A stretch of DNA of 64,000 nucleotides from Candidatus Nanosynbacter sp. HMT-352 (lineage in GTDB: Bacteria; Patescibacteriota; Saccharimonadia; Saccharimonadales; Saccharimonadaceae), in assembly GCF_022819365.1 (NCBI RefSeq), contig NZ_CP089289.1:62001-126000 (forward strand), in the 5' to 3' direction. Within the stretch, counting starts at the first letter, position 1, and each line of letters begins with the position of its first letter. Positions 26,031 to 32,970 of this stretch are shown in pieces. A model generated the notes under the pieces. It saw only the letters and a list, made by a program, of their open reading frames with translations. It searched no databases and had not been told where the DNA came from. A program made the position numbers and the translations under genes.

Positions 26031-26860
26031 TGGAAAATATTCGGAATTTTTGTATTATTGCTCATATTGATCACGGCAAGTCTACGCTGGCCGATCGAAT
26101 GATGGAAATGACTGGGACGGTAGAAAAGCGCGAGATGAAATCGCAGTTACTGGATTCGATGGATTTGGAGCGGGAAAAAGGCATCACTATTAAGTTGGCG
26201 CCAGTGCGAATGCGATATAAAAATGTCGATCTGAATTTGATTGATACTCCGGGGCATGTCGACTTTAGTTATGAAGTTTCGCGTAGCTTGCAGGCTTGCG
26301 AGGGCGCGATATTAGTGGTTGATGCCAGCCAGGGAATTCAGGCGCAAACATTGTCGAATGTTTACTTGGCGATGGAGCAGGATTTGACAATTATTCCGGT
26401 CCTGAATAAGGTTGATCTTCCGGCCGCCGACATACCGCGCGTATCCAGGCAAGTTATTAATTTGTTGGGCTGCGACGAGCGCGAGATTATTCATATTTCT
26501 GCTAAAACTGGTCAAAATGTAGACAAGGTTTTGGATGCGGTTGTTGATAAAATTCCAGCGCCAACTGGTGAGGTTGATGATCCGACTCGGGCGTTGATTT
26601 TTGATAGCTATTATGACGATTATCGTGGCGTGATTTTATACGTGCGGGTGGTTGATGGGCGAATTAAAAAGGGCGAATCTATCCGAATGATGGCGACTGG
26701 CGCAAATGGACTAGCTCTGGAAGTTGGTCATCTTAACCCAGCCATGCAACCCGACCCTTCGCTTGAAACTGGCGAAATTGGCTATATTGTAACAAACCTG
26801 AAAACGACACGCGAGGCGCGGGTGGGTGATACGGTAACGTTGAAGAAGTATATAGAATAA
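26030..26860 (+). CDS. lepA: Elongation factor 4 (LepA), N-terminal half: GTPase domain and domain II, separate ORF
   Basis: 276 aa covering LepA domains I and II: G1 [10 protein letters not shown], switch I with [10 protein letters not shown]3 [10 protein letters not shown]4 NKVD and G5 SAKTG, then the beta-barrel domain II ending [18 protein letters not shown]. The missing part (domains III, IV and CTD) is encoded as a second ORF at 32971-33933, about 6.1 kb downstream. Together they give 596 aa, the normal LepA length. LepA is a ribosome-binding translational GTPase. No residue of the GTPase core is lost, so this half may be functional with the C-half in trans. A duplicate of its last 14 codons lies at 31500-31544. 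Confidence 0.93.
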   Translation: MENIRNFCIIAHIDHGKSTLADRMMEMTGTVEKREMKSQLLDSMDLEREKGITIKLAPVRMRYKNVDLNLIDTPGHVDFSYEVSRSLQACEGAILVVDASQGIQAQTLSNVYLAMEQDLTIIPVLNKVDLPAADIPRVSRQVINLLGCDEREIIHISAKTGQNVDKVLDAVVDKIPAPTGEVDDPTRALIFDSYYDDYRGVILYVRVVDGRIKKGESIRMMATGANGLALEVGHLNPAMQPDPSLETGEIGYIVTNLKTTREARVGDTVTLKKYIE

Positions 26861-26864
26861 AACA

Positions 26865-26967
26865 TAGAAGATTGTATACAACTTGTCCAACAGAACTGGA
26901 AAATGCCGTGTATCAAACCCGTAAAGAGAGGGCCATCATCCTTAGGGATAAGACTAAAGAGGTCTAG
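26865..26967 (+). pseudogene. Probable C-terminal remnant of an unidentified gene
   Basis: Directly after lepA-N, one frame reads a protein-like tail with normal composition, including TELENAVYQTRKERAIIL, and ends at TAG 26965-26967. It has no start or ribosome binding site. I read it as the stub of a gene once located here; family not recognised. Confidence 0.4.
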
Positions 26968-27009
26968 GACGATAGAATTGGGCGTAGGTAGTTATTTACC
27001 ATTATAATA

Positions 27010-27038
27010 TTGACGATTAGAAAAAAATATGCTATTAT
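27010..27038 (+). promoter_or_regulatory. Promoter of the 836-aa gene
   Basis: TTGACG (27010-27015), a 17-bp spacer, TATTAT (27033-27038), then 6 nt to the ATG at 27045. The accessory gene uses the same leaderless layout as the core genes. Confidence 0.7.
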
Positions 27039-27044
27039 TAAATT

Positions 27045-29555
27045 ATGAGTAATGGTCACGCCGAAGCAGAGTGGTCATATGGTAGTATTTGTGATCCACT
27101 TCCCGATTCAAACGAGGGCACTGTTCTTGATCCAGATTTAGAAAGCATACTCTGCCAGGAGATGTTTCTAACCTCTACTGATGGTGAAAAGATGGGGCAA
27201 GTTGCAGGAAGACTGCGAGAAGAGAAACCTGGCAAGTTTGACATAGCCGAACAAATGGCTGAAGCTCTCCGCGTGTCTTTGGATAATTACGAAGACCCGA
27301 AGGAAGGTTGGAGATTGCAAGAACGAAGCCAGAGAATATTTGGGGTTTTTGATACTATGGCGAACTTGGCTACTCCTGAGGAGATGGAACGGTTCTTAAA
27401 CAGCGATACGGCTGCAAGGTTAACGAAGGAGTGGGGTGATGACAAGCTAAATACATTGCTGAAGAGGTGTGGGAGTTTAGGCAATTCGTATCGTCAGGAA
27501 AAGAATCCGGGCGATTCAGATAAGCTGAAGCTATTGACCCAGTATGTTCTGGGCCAGGTAATTGAGGAGGGGAAAGAGGTGCCTTTGGATCCGCACCGGG
27601 AAGAAACTACGAAGAAGCCTGAAAGCGATCATGCGCCTTTTATCCCTTCGCAAATACGAGCAGATTCTTTTATCGGTAAAAAACCAGCTAAATCGTCTGC
27701 TTTGGATGCTGTAGAGATTGATGGGAATACGGATGCATGTTATTCGTATGCTATGGGAATAACAGCGGCTAAAGAAAGAATTGCTAATAATCCGCCTGAT
27801 TCGGAAAAGTTGTTGCAATTAGCCAACTCGTCACCTGGCTGGCGCAGAAGATTTCGCGTTTCTGATTATGCTTATAATGAACAAGAAAGAATGGCTAGGG
27901 TATTTCAAGCTGTACAGACTGGGCGCTTGGAGCGGGTGAAGAAAGCGCTGATAGTTGGCAAATATCCTACTTGGTTTTCTTCTTATGTTATAAGCGCCTA
28001 TACAAAGTTGGGCGAGTTTGATCCGCAGGCTGAGAGGTTTAATGCGCGCGAGCCTGGAAGTATAACGCTGCTGCCAGAAGTTAATACCGAGGCGCTCTAT
28101 GAGGCGTATAAGGAGACGGCGAGATATTACGAATCTGGCAAATTAGAATCTGCTGATTTTAGCGAATTATATGGTAAAGAAATTGCGGCTGCGACGAGTC
28201 TAGGATTGGAACAGCGTCGGGAAACTCAGTCAGGAGAGTGGCATGTGATATATGTCCGCCGTAAAAACTACTCAAGTGCCCCTAAGGATAATTCTTCTGA
28301 TCAGATACAAGCTTTGCTTGCTGGACAATGCACTGATTGGTTCCCTGGCGATACTAAATCAATAAAGGATTATTTGTTTGACAACAAAGAAATTGACGTT
28401 GTTCGCGTACTTACTACTGGTGAAAATAATATTCCTCGTATTATGATATGCACCAATATGTGGGGTAGTATACAAATGATTTTGGGTATTGGCGAAAATG
28501 GTCAAGTCGAGCTAGAGATGATGGGTGAGTTGCGCGAAGCAGTGGGTGGACTGCTGGGCGGACGAGATAAAATAGAAACGATGGATAAAATAAAAGAGAT
28601 TGACGAGATTCGTGCCAAGCAACAGAAAAACGAAGAGTTGTCTGCTAAGGATATTGCAAGATTATGGTTTGAGTTTGATCCTCACTCTGGCGAAAATTAT
28701 TTTTGGCAGAGTGGCGGTGTAGCTAAGCTTCAGGCTGCCAGGAGCGAGCGTAATTTTATAGAGGATGTAAAAACTATTGTTGGAAGCAGAATATTGCCAA
28801 TTAACTGGCTGGCTGAGATGGTTTTAAGTCAATATATTGAGCACGCGGAAGAGCTTAAAGTATTTTTCTATGATAGAGGTGTATTCTTTACAGAAGATAA
28901 GCGTTATGAAAAACGTTACGGCAGTGATCCGCTCGATAGTTACTACCGTAATCGCCTTGGGTATGGTGCCAACAGTAGTTGTACGGATATTGTTAATCGG
29001 TTGATAGAGGATGGCCGGGAGATTGATCTTTGCTTGCGCCCTGGGCTTTTTGCGGAAGGCTTGATAAAAGAGATGGGCGGCAAGTTTGACCCGCGTCTGG
29101 GTGTTCGTGTTGCTAATGAGAGTTTGAATACGGAAGAATTAACCTGGGAAGTCGAAATTGATTTTACTGAGTTGGCAAAAGAAGCGAAGGAAAAAGGTTG
29201 TTTGCCGGGCTTTATCGGATTTATCGCCATAGTGAAGCCTCCGCTGGGTAGTTTTGATATAAATAACTTTGCAGATAGTTTGTTGGCCACAGAAGATCCT
29301 AAGGTTATACGACAGTTGGTTAACCTCTTCGACCACCTAAGGGCTGTTGGCTTGAGTGATAGTCTTCATGGATTTGCTGTGTGGCGACTGTGCGAACTGT
29401 GTGATAGAGTTAAGGGTCGCGAAGATAAGCTGCTGGCAAGTCGACTGTCGATGTTGTTTGATGATGATTTTTGGGCCGATATGCCAGGTAATCTGGCTGA
29501 ATGTGTAAGGGCTATGCGAGCGGGAATTGTTCCGTATGAGCATCAGCGGGTATAG
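27045..29555 (+). CDS. Large soluble protein of unknown function in the lepA gap
   Basis: An 836-aa acidic protein without signal peptide or membrane segments. The N-terminal third is helical and charged; a low-complexity linker lies near residues 185-215. A middle domain contains ALIVGKYPTWFSSYVI (about 302) and GQCTDWFPGDTKS (about 427), followed by a strand-rich stretch (IDVVRVLTTGENNIPRIMI). The C-terminal third is again helical. I recognise no domain. The GQCTDW cysteine context could be catalytic, but no His/Asp partners are evident. It is the largest cargo gene between the two lepA halves and has its own promoter. Confidence 0.8.
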   Translation: MSNGHAEAEWSYGSICDPLPDSNEGTVLDPDLESILCQEMFLTSTDGEKMGQVAGRLREEKPGKFDIAEQMAEALRVSLDNYEDPKEGWRLQERSQRIFGVFDTMANLATPEEMERFLNSDTAARLTKEWGDDKLNTLLKRCGSLGNSYRQEKNPGDSDKLKLLTQYVLGQVIEEGKEVPLDPHREETTKKPESDHAPFIPSQIRADSFIGKKPAKSSALDAVEIDGNTDACYSYAMGITAAKERIANNPPDSEKLLQLANSSPGWRRRFRVSDYAYNEQERMARVFQAVQTGRLERVKKALIVGKYPTWFSSYVISAYTKLGEFDPQAERFNAREPGSITLLPEVNTEALYEAYKETARYYESGKLESADFSELYGKEIAAATSLGLEQRRETQSGEWHVIYVRRKNYSSAPKDNSSDQIQALLAGQCTDWFPGDTKSIKDYLFDNKEIDVVRVLTTGENNIPRIMICTNMWGSIQMILGIGENGQVELEMMGELREAVGGLLGGRDKIETMDKIKEIDEIRAKQQKNEELSAKDIARLWFEFDPHSGENYFWQSGGVAKLQAARSERNFIEDVKTIVGSRILPINWLAEMVLSQYIEHAEELKVFFYDRGVFFTEDKRYEKRYGSDPLDSYYRNRLGYGANSSCTDIVNRLIEDGREIDLCLRPGLFAEGLIKEMGGKFDPRLGVRVANESLNTEELTWEVEIDFTELAKEAKEKGCLPGFIGFIAIVKPPLGSFDINNFADSLLATEDPKVIRQLVNLFDHLRAVGLSDSLHGFAVWRLCELCDRVKGREDKLLASRLSMLFDDDFWADMPGNLAECVRAMRAGIVPYEHQRV

Positions 29556-29597
29556 CTCGCTATATTTCTTAGAGATAGCTGGTTATAATTGACATAT

Positions 29598-30335
29598 ATG
29601 CGTAACATCGATATCAATAAGCTCTTTATAAAGAATTTATGGAGTGTTGTGTTATGGAAAAAAGAAAGATTCTGGTTTGGGGCAAACTATAAAAGATACA
29701 GCAGATTTTTTATTGATCATGGTGGCAATTTATCTGTAGACAATAGGTCTCAGCGATGGACTCCAGAACACTATAAAATAGCCGAAGCTTGGCCTATATT
29801 TAGTACTTTGCTAAAAGATAAAACTATCCTTGATCCTTTTGCTGGCGCAGGAACGTTGGTTAATTTACTAGCTTCACGAGAGATCCCTAAAGAGGTGTAT
29901 ATGACTGACTTGTCTTATGAAGACGGCAGAGAGCTAGAGAGGTTGGGCAAGTTTTATGCTCCTAAATTAAATCGCAAAATGTGGGAATTGTTGTTTGACG
30001 ATTTACCATCTTGGTATAAGCCTAATCGCTCTATTATTAAAGAACCCATAGCTAGTGACGTACGAATACTACCGTTTGAAGATAAGACTATAGATTATAT
30101 TGTTACTGATCCTCCGTATGGTAAAAATTGTTCTGGCGGGTGCGATTTGTTGGTAGATTCAATAAATAAAATGAGACGGGTTACTCGGGAGGGTAGTATA
30201 TTGCTAATTCCAACAGATTGGGTAGATAAATTGCAGACTGCGGGTATAGAAGTCAAGCAGTTAACCCTGGATGTTTCACGGGGGTTGTCCAGTTTAGCGA
30301 CTTGCTATGTTTATATTCCATCAAGTGTAAATTAA
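29598..30335 (+). CDS. SAM-dependent nucleic-acid methyltransferase with DPPY motif
   Basis: About 245 aa. It has the SAM motif ILDPFAGAGTLVNLL (about residue 76) and catalytic motif VTDPPYGKN (about 166), the order found in Trm11/TrmN-type tRNA guanine-N2 methyltransferases and in gamma-class DNA adenine methyltransferases. No THUMP or target-recognition domain and no restriction gene is next to it, so the substrate is open. The ATG at 29598 is preferred: TATAAT (29584-29589) ends 8 nt upstream. Its last 11 codons and stop lie in the first copy of the 88-bp direct repeat. Confidence 0.75.
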   Translation: MRNIDINKLFIKNLWSVVLWKKERFWFGANYKRYSRFFIDHGGNLSVDNRSQRWTPEHYKIAEAWPIFSTLLKDKTILDPFAGAGTLVNLLASREIPKEVYMTDLSYEDGRELERLGKFYAPKLNRKMWELLFDDLPSWYKPNRSIIKEPIASDVRILPFEDKTIDYIVTDPPYGKNCSGGCDLLVDSINKMRRVTREGSILLIPTDWVDKLQTAGIEVKQLTLDVSRGLSSLATCYVYIPSSVN

Positions 30336-30390
30336 TTAAGATTAAAGAAGGAGAAATCGTGAATCCACAAACAATCAGCTTAACTGAATT
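30303..30390 (+). repeat. 88-bp direct repeat, copy A
   Basis: Contains the last codons of the methyltransferase gene, the intergenic Shine-Dalgarno region and the first ten codons of a mazG-like gene (here with GTG instead of ATG). It is identical at 86 of 88 positions to 31084-31171. After copy A the mazG frame is replaced by unrelated sequence. Confidence 0.9.
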
Positions 30391-30432
30391 TTTTTGGCGT
30401 TGGTTCGTAGTATTGACGCGTATGATTGCTGA

Positions 30433-30612
30433 AATCAGTTTCCTTACCAGATTTGGCATAGCATTTATTCGACAAAACTCATTAAGTCTCTTAATAAAGA
30501 AATCAAACGTCAAACGAAATAGAAGGTTCTTTTTCCTAACGAGGAGGCTCTGGAACGTTACTTAGTTACTTTGTTTGAAGACTCTACTAGAGTGTTTACA
30601 CAAAATTATTGA
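30433..30612 (+). pseudogene. IS256-family (mutator-type) transposase C-terminal relic
   Basis: One frame reads NQFPYQIWHSIYSTKLIKSL, then NKEIKRQTK, an in-frame TAG (30520-30522), then FPNEEALERYLVTLFED and a stop. This is the conserved C-terminal end of IS256-type transposases (pattern IYSTN.IESLN...K..FP..EAL.RYL). The rest of the transposase is gone. Its stop TGA lies inside the -35 box of the SemiSWEET gene. It is the only mobile-element trace seen in the window. Confidence 0.8.
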
Positions 30613-30638
30613 CAGCATCTTTTCCTTTATAATATAAT
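30609..30638 (+). promoter_or_regulatory. Promoter of the SemiSWEET gene
   Basis: TTGACA (30609-30614), an 18-bp spacer, TATAAT (30633-30638), and 8 nt to the ATG at 30647. The -35 box is formed by the last bases of the transposase relic. Confidence 0.65.
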
Positions 30639-30646
30639 AAAACCTC

Positions 30647-30922
30647 ATGAGGTATTATATGTCTAAACAAAAAATTAATCGCTTTGTCGGATCTATTGGA
30701 GCTTTTATTGGGATCCTTGTCTTTATTGCATATATTCCACAAATTATCGCTAACCTACAAGGAGAAAAAGCTCAACCATTCCAACCACTATTCGCAGCAG
30801 TTTCTTGTTTAATTTGGGTAATCTATGGTTGGACAAAAGAACCTAAAAAAGACTGGATCCTCATCATTCCCAATGCAGCGGGAGTGATATTAGGCGGTTT
30901 AACTTTTATTACTTCTTTATAA
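30647..30922 (+). CDS. SemiSWEET / PQ-loop small transporter
   Basis: A 91-aa protein with three membrane segments and the PQ-loop signature FIAYIPQI in the first, plus the conserved pattern of Trp/Tyr in the second (LIWVIYGW) and Asn in the third (IIPNAAG). SemiSWEETs dimerise to pass sugars. Gene and terminator sit as a unit between the two 88-bp repeats, so this looks like acquired cargo. A start at the in-frame ATG 30659 is also possible. Confidence 0.85.
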   Translation: MRYYMSKQKINRFVGSIGAFIGILVFIAYIPQIIANLQGEKAQPFQPLFAAVSCLIWVIYGWTKEPKKDWILIIPNAAGVILGGLTFITSL

Positions 30923-30939
30923 AAGTTATATAAACAAAA

Positions 30940-30973
30940 CCAGCAACTTCATAAAAAAGTTGCTGGTAGAGAT
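30940..30973 (+). terminator. Terminator after SemiSWEET
   Basis: Ten-base-pair perfect stem CCAGCAACTT / AAGTTGCTGG with a 7-nt loop, then a short, interrupted T-rich stretch. Confidence 0.75.
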
Positions 30974-31083
30974 TTTGGACTATCACAGGAAAAAATATTT
31001 AACCAAAGTGATATATTGTTTGATAAATCAGAGTATAATAGTAATTAAAAATAGGATTGGATAGCGAGCAGATTCTTGCTTCC

Positions 31084-31171
31084 TGCTATGTTTATATTCC
31101 ATCAAGTGTAAATTAATTAAGATTAAAGAAGGAAAAATCATGAATCCACAAACAATCAGCTTAACTGAATT
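31084..31171 (+). repeat. 88-bp direct repeat, copy B
   Basis: Second copy, 781 bp downstream of copy A, again carrying the methyltransferase tail fused to the mazG leader and first codons. Here the mazG frame continues intact (ATG 31140). Confidence 0.9.
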
Positions 31172-31454
31172 ACAAAAACACCTCGATCAAACATGTAAAG
31201 AGAAGGGGTGGGATAAAAATTCTGTCACTGAAGTGTTCTTATTGTTTACTGAGGAAGTTGGCGAGCTGGCAAAAGCAGTTCGCAAAGAGACAGGATTTAA
31301 GGGTGAGAAAAAACCTGACAATCATGACAATCTGCGCGAGGAGTTTGCGGACGTGCTGAACTATTTGATGGAATTGGCAAATCGGTTTGACGTCAATTTG
31401 GCGGAAGTATATTTTGAGAAGCACAAAATCAACCAGACACGGCAGTGGAAATAG
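31140..31454 (+). CDS. MazG-like nucleotide pyrophosphohydrolase (accessory copy)
   Basis: A 104-aa MazG-fold protein with the metal-binding pattern FTEEVGELAKAVRKE...EEFADVLNYL. It likely hydrolyses a non-canonical NTP. It differs strongly from the MazG-like protein at 14.7 kb. The Shine-Dalgarno AAGAAGGA lies within repeat copy B. The duplicated upstream stub suggests that the methyltransferase and this gene were originally adjacent. Confidence 0.87.
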   Translation: MNPQTISLTELQKHLDQTCKEKGWDKNSVTEVFLLFTEEVGELAKAVRKETGFKGEKKPDNHDNLREEFADVLNYLMELANRFDVNLAEVYFEKHKINQTRQWK

Positions 31455-31499
31455 TATATACTAGTATTGAAAAGTGCAGATTAGATAAGATAATAAAAT

Positions 31500-31544
31500 G
31501 CGCGGGTTGGTGATACAGTAACACTGGGGAGATATTTTAATTAA
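31500..31544 (+). pseudogene. Duplicate of the lepA-N 3' end (14 codons plus stop)
   Basis: Reads [18 protein letters not shown], against [18 protein letters not shown] at 26816-26860. Nine residues are identical, several third codon positions have changed, and the distance to the stop codon is the same. The unknown gene at 31546 begins one base after this stop. It looks like the scar of a second, diverged lepA-N. Confidence 0.8.
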
Positions 31545-31545
31545 G

Positions 31546-32097
31546 ATGAGCGATTTGCCACCAATTAGATTTGCCAATGGAGCTTGCCTTGTTGCAAACG
31601 AAGTGACGGCTCCTTCTGGAGTGAAGAGAATAGTTTTTGGAGATGATCCAGAAAAACCCATAGCTCGTCTTGGCTATAGAGAAGTTGGTAGAAAGGCTTG
31701 TTTTGCGGGTATGCTGTTTAAGAATGCTCCAGACGAATATAAGGCGGGTACGTCAATATTGTCATACTTTTTTGAAACAGCAATTCCTGAATTGGGACTT
31801 CACCCGGGAGAAACTTCAAAAATACATAAACCTGTTATTGCTTTACTTCTGGCTAGATATGGGTTGGAAGCCGACACAACTTCGGAATATTGGTCTCGTG
31901 CTGGACTATTGGTGCAACGAGTAGGAATATCAAGGAAACACCCTCAGCTACATTTCTGTGAAGGAAACGAAGAAGAATTCGAGGGTGAGCAATATCAAAG
32001 ATTTTATGATATTGTGCCAAATAGAGAATTGCCGTTCTTGTATCCTTTAAAATCTCCTTCAAAGCAGGTTGATATGCATACTTCGTATATTCCATAG
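31546..32097 (+). CDS. 183-aa protein of unknown function
   Basis: A soluble protein starting MSDLPPIRFANGACLVANEV, without membrane segments, containing GYREVGRKACFAG and HPGETSKIHKPVIALLLARYG. No family recognised. Its ATG is one base after the stop of the duplicated lepA-N tail, so in an ancestral arrangement it could have been expressed by read-through from lepA-N. The Shine-Dalgarno is weak (GGGGAGA, about 13 nt upstream). Confidence 0.65.
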   Translation: MSDLPPIRFANGACLVANEVTAPSGVKRIVFGDDPEKPIARLGYREVGRKACFAGMLFKNAPDEYKAGTSILSYFFETAIPELGLHPGETSKIHKPVIALLLARYGLEADTTSEYWSRAGLLVQRVGISRKHPQLHFCEGNEEEFEGEQYQRFYDIVPNRELPFLYPLKSPSKQVDMHTSYIP

Positions 32098-32177
32098 TCA
32101 TAAAACCTTGCCAATACAACGGCAATGAGCGTTTGATGTAGCTGTCTAGCTGTAAAGAATGGTATAATTGCTAGTGA

Positions 32178-32267
32178 ATGTCTAAGGTAACTGAAAAGTT
32201 GAGCCTGAGCGATTCGGCGTTACAGTTCGAGTCAGAAAATTCGTCGATTTTGGGCTATGGTGGGTAA
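32178..32267 (+). pseudogene. Truncated duplicate of the lepA-C 5' region with its own promoter
   Basis: A 29-codon ORF containing TEKLSLSDSALQFESENSSI, homologous to lepA-C (IEKLSLSDSALQFEPENSPV). Bases 32192-32260 align without gaps to 33087-33155 with 59 of 69 identical, and most differences are at third codon positions. The promoter motif ATGGTATAAT (32159-32168) is also shared with the intact copy (32948-32957). About 35 codons are deleted internally and the frame ends early. Confidence 0.85.
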
Positions 32268-32291
32268 AAATATAAAAGCCTTGATTGAACT

Positions 32292-32861
32292 ATGACCTCA
32301 AAAGAAAATATCCTTAGTAAATGGCGCACTATATCGTCGCGCACTGTATTCGAATATTCTCGATTAACTGTAGTGGAAGACATGGTGAAATTGCCTAATG
32401 GTAATATAATTAGCTATATCCACTACCCTTATTGTGGGCATGGCGGTGTGATTGTAGTATGTCGCCGCGGTGACACCATTCTTGTACAGCAAGAATATTC
32501 ATACCCAGTGGATGAGGTGTTGTATCAGCTACCGGGTGGCAAAATTGAGGCGGGCGAGGACGCTTGTGTAGCTGCGCGGCGAGAGTTGGCTGAGGAGTCT
32601 GGTGTCGCTATGAATAATTTGCGAGAATGTGGATGGTTCTATCCTGACAACCGTCGTACTAACGCTAAGTTATATGTGGTCTACGGGGAATACGCCAGAG
32701 CGGATTATCAGCATCAGCCGGACGACGCAGAGCAGATTATTTCGCAGTGGTTGCCGATCGCTGACGTGCAGAGTATGATTGACGCAGGCAAGATTACTAA
32801 TTATGCTATGCTGGCGGCATGGGCAATAGTGGATCGTCAGTTGTTTTCGCGAAAAAAATAG
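32292..32861 (+). CDS. Nudix hydrolase, ADP-ribose pyrophosphatase-like
   Basis: A 189-aa protein with a perfect Nudix box, G-x5-E-x7-REL-x-EE-x-G-V, at about residues 83-105 (GKIEAGEDACVAARRELAEE). The N-terminal VVEDMVKLPNGNIISY strand pattern resembles ADP-ribose pyrophosphatases. It sits between the truncated and intact copies of the lepA-C head, so it is likely a cargo gene. Substrate not determined. Confidence 0.88.
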   Translation: MTSKENILSKWRTISSRTVFEYSRLTVVEDMVKLPNGNIISYIHYPYCGHGGVIVVCRRGDTILVQQEYSYPVDEVLYQLPGGKIEAGEDACVAARRELAEESGVAMNNLRECGWFYPDNRRTNAKLYVVYGEYARADYQHQPDDAEQIISQWLPIADVQSMIDAGKITNYAMLAAWAIVDRQLFSRKK

Positions 32862-32970
32862 AGCTAGACGTTAGCGAAAAAAGTATATCCTACAATTAGC
32901 AAAAGACGAAACTGCATACCGGAAGACGATCTTTCTCCATAATAAAAATGGTATAATATCTACCGAGGAT

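Noticed and set aside
30302..30565. ORF spanning repeat copy A
   Set aside because: It joins an out-of-frame stretch of the methyltransferase tail, a mazG stub and out-of-frame transposase relic sequence; no coherent protein.
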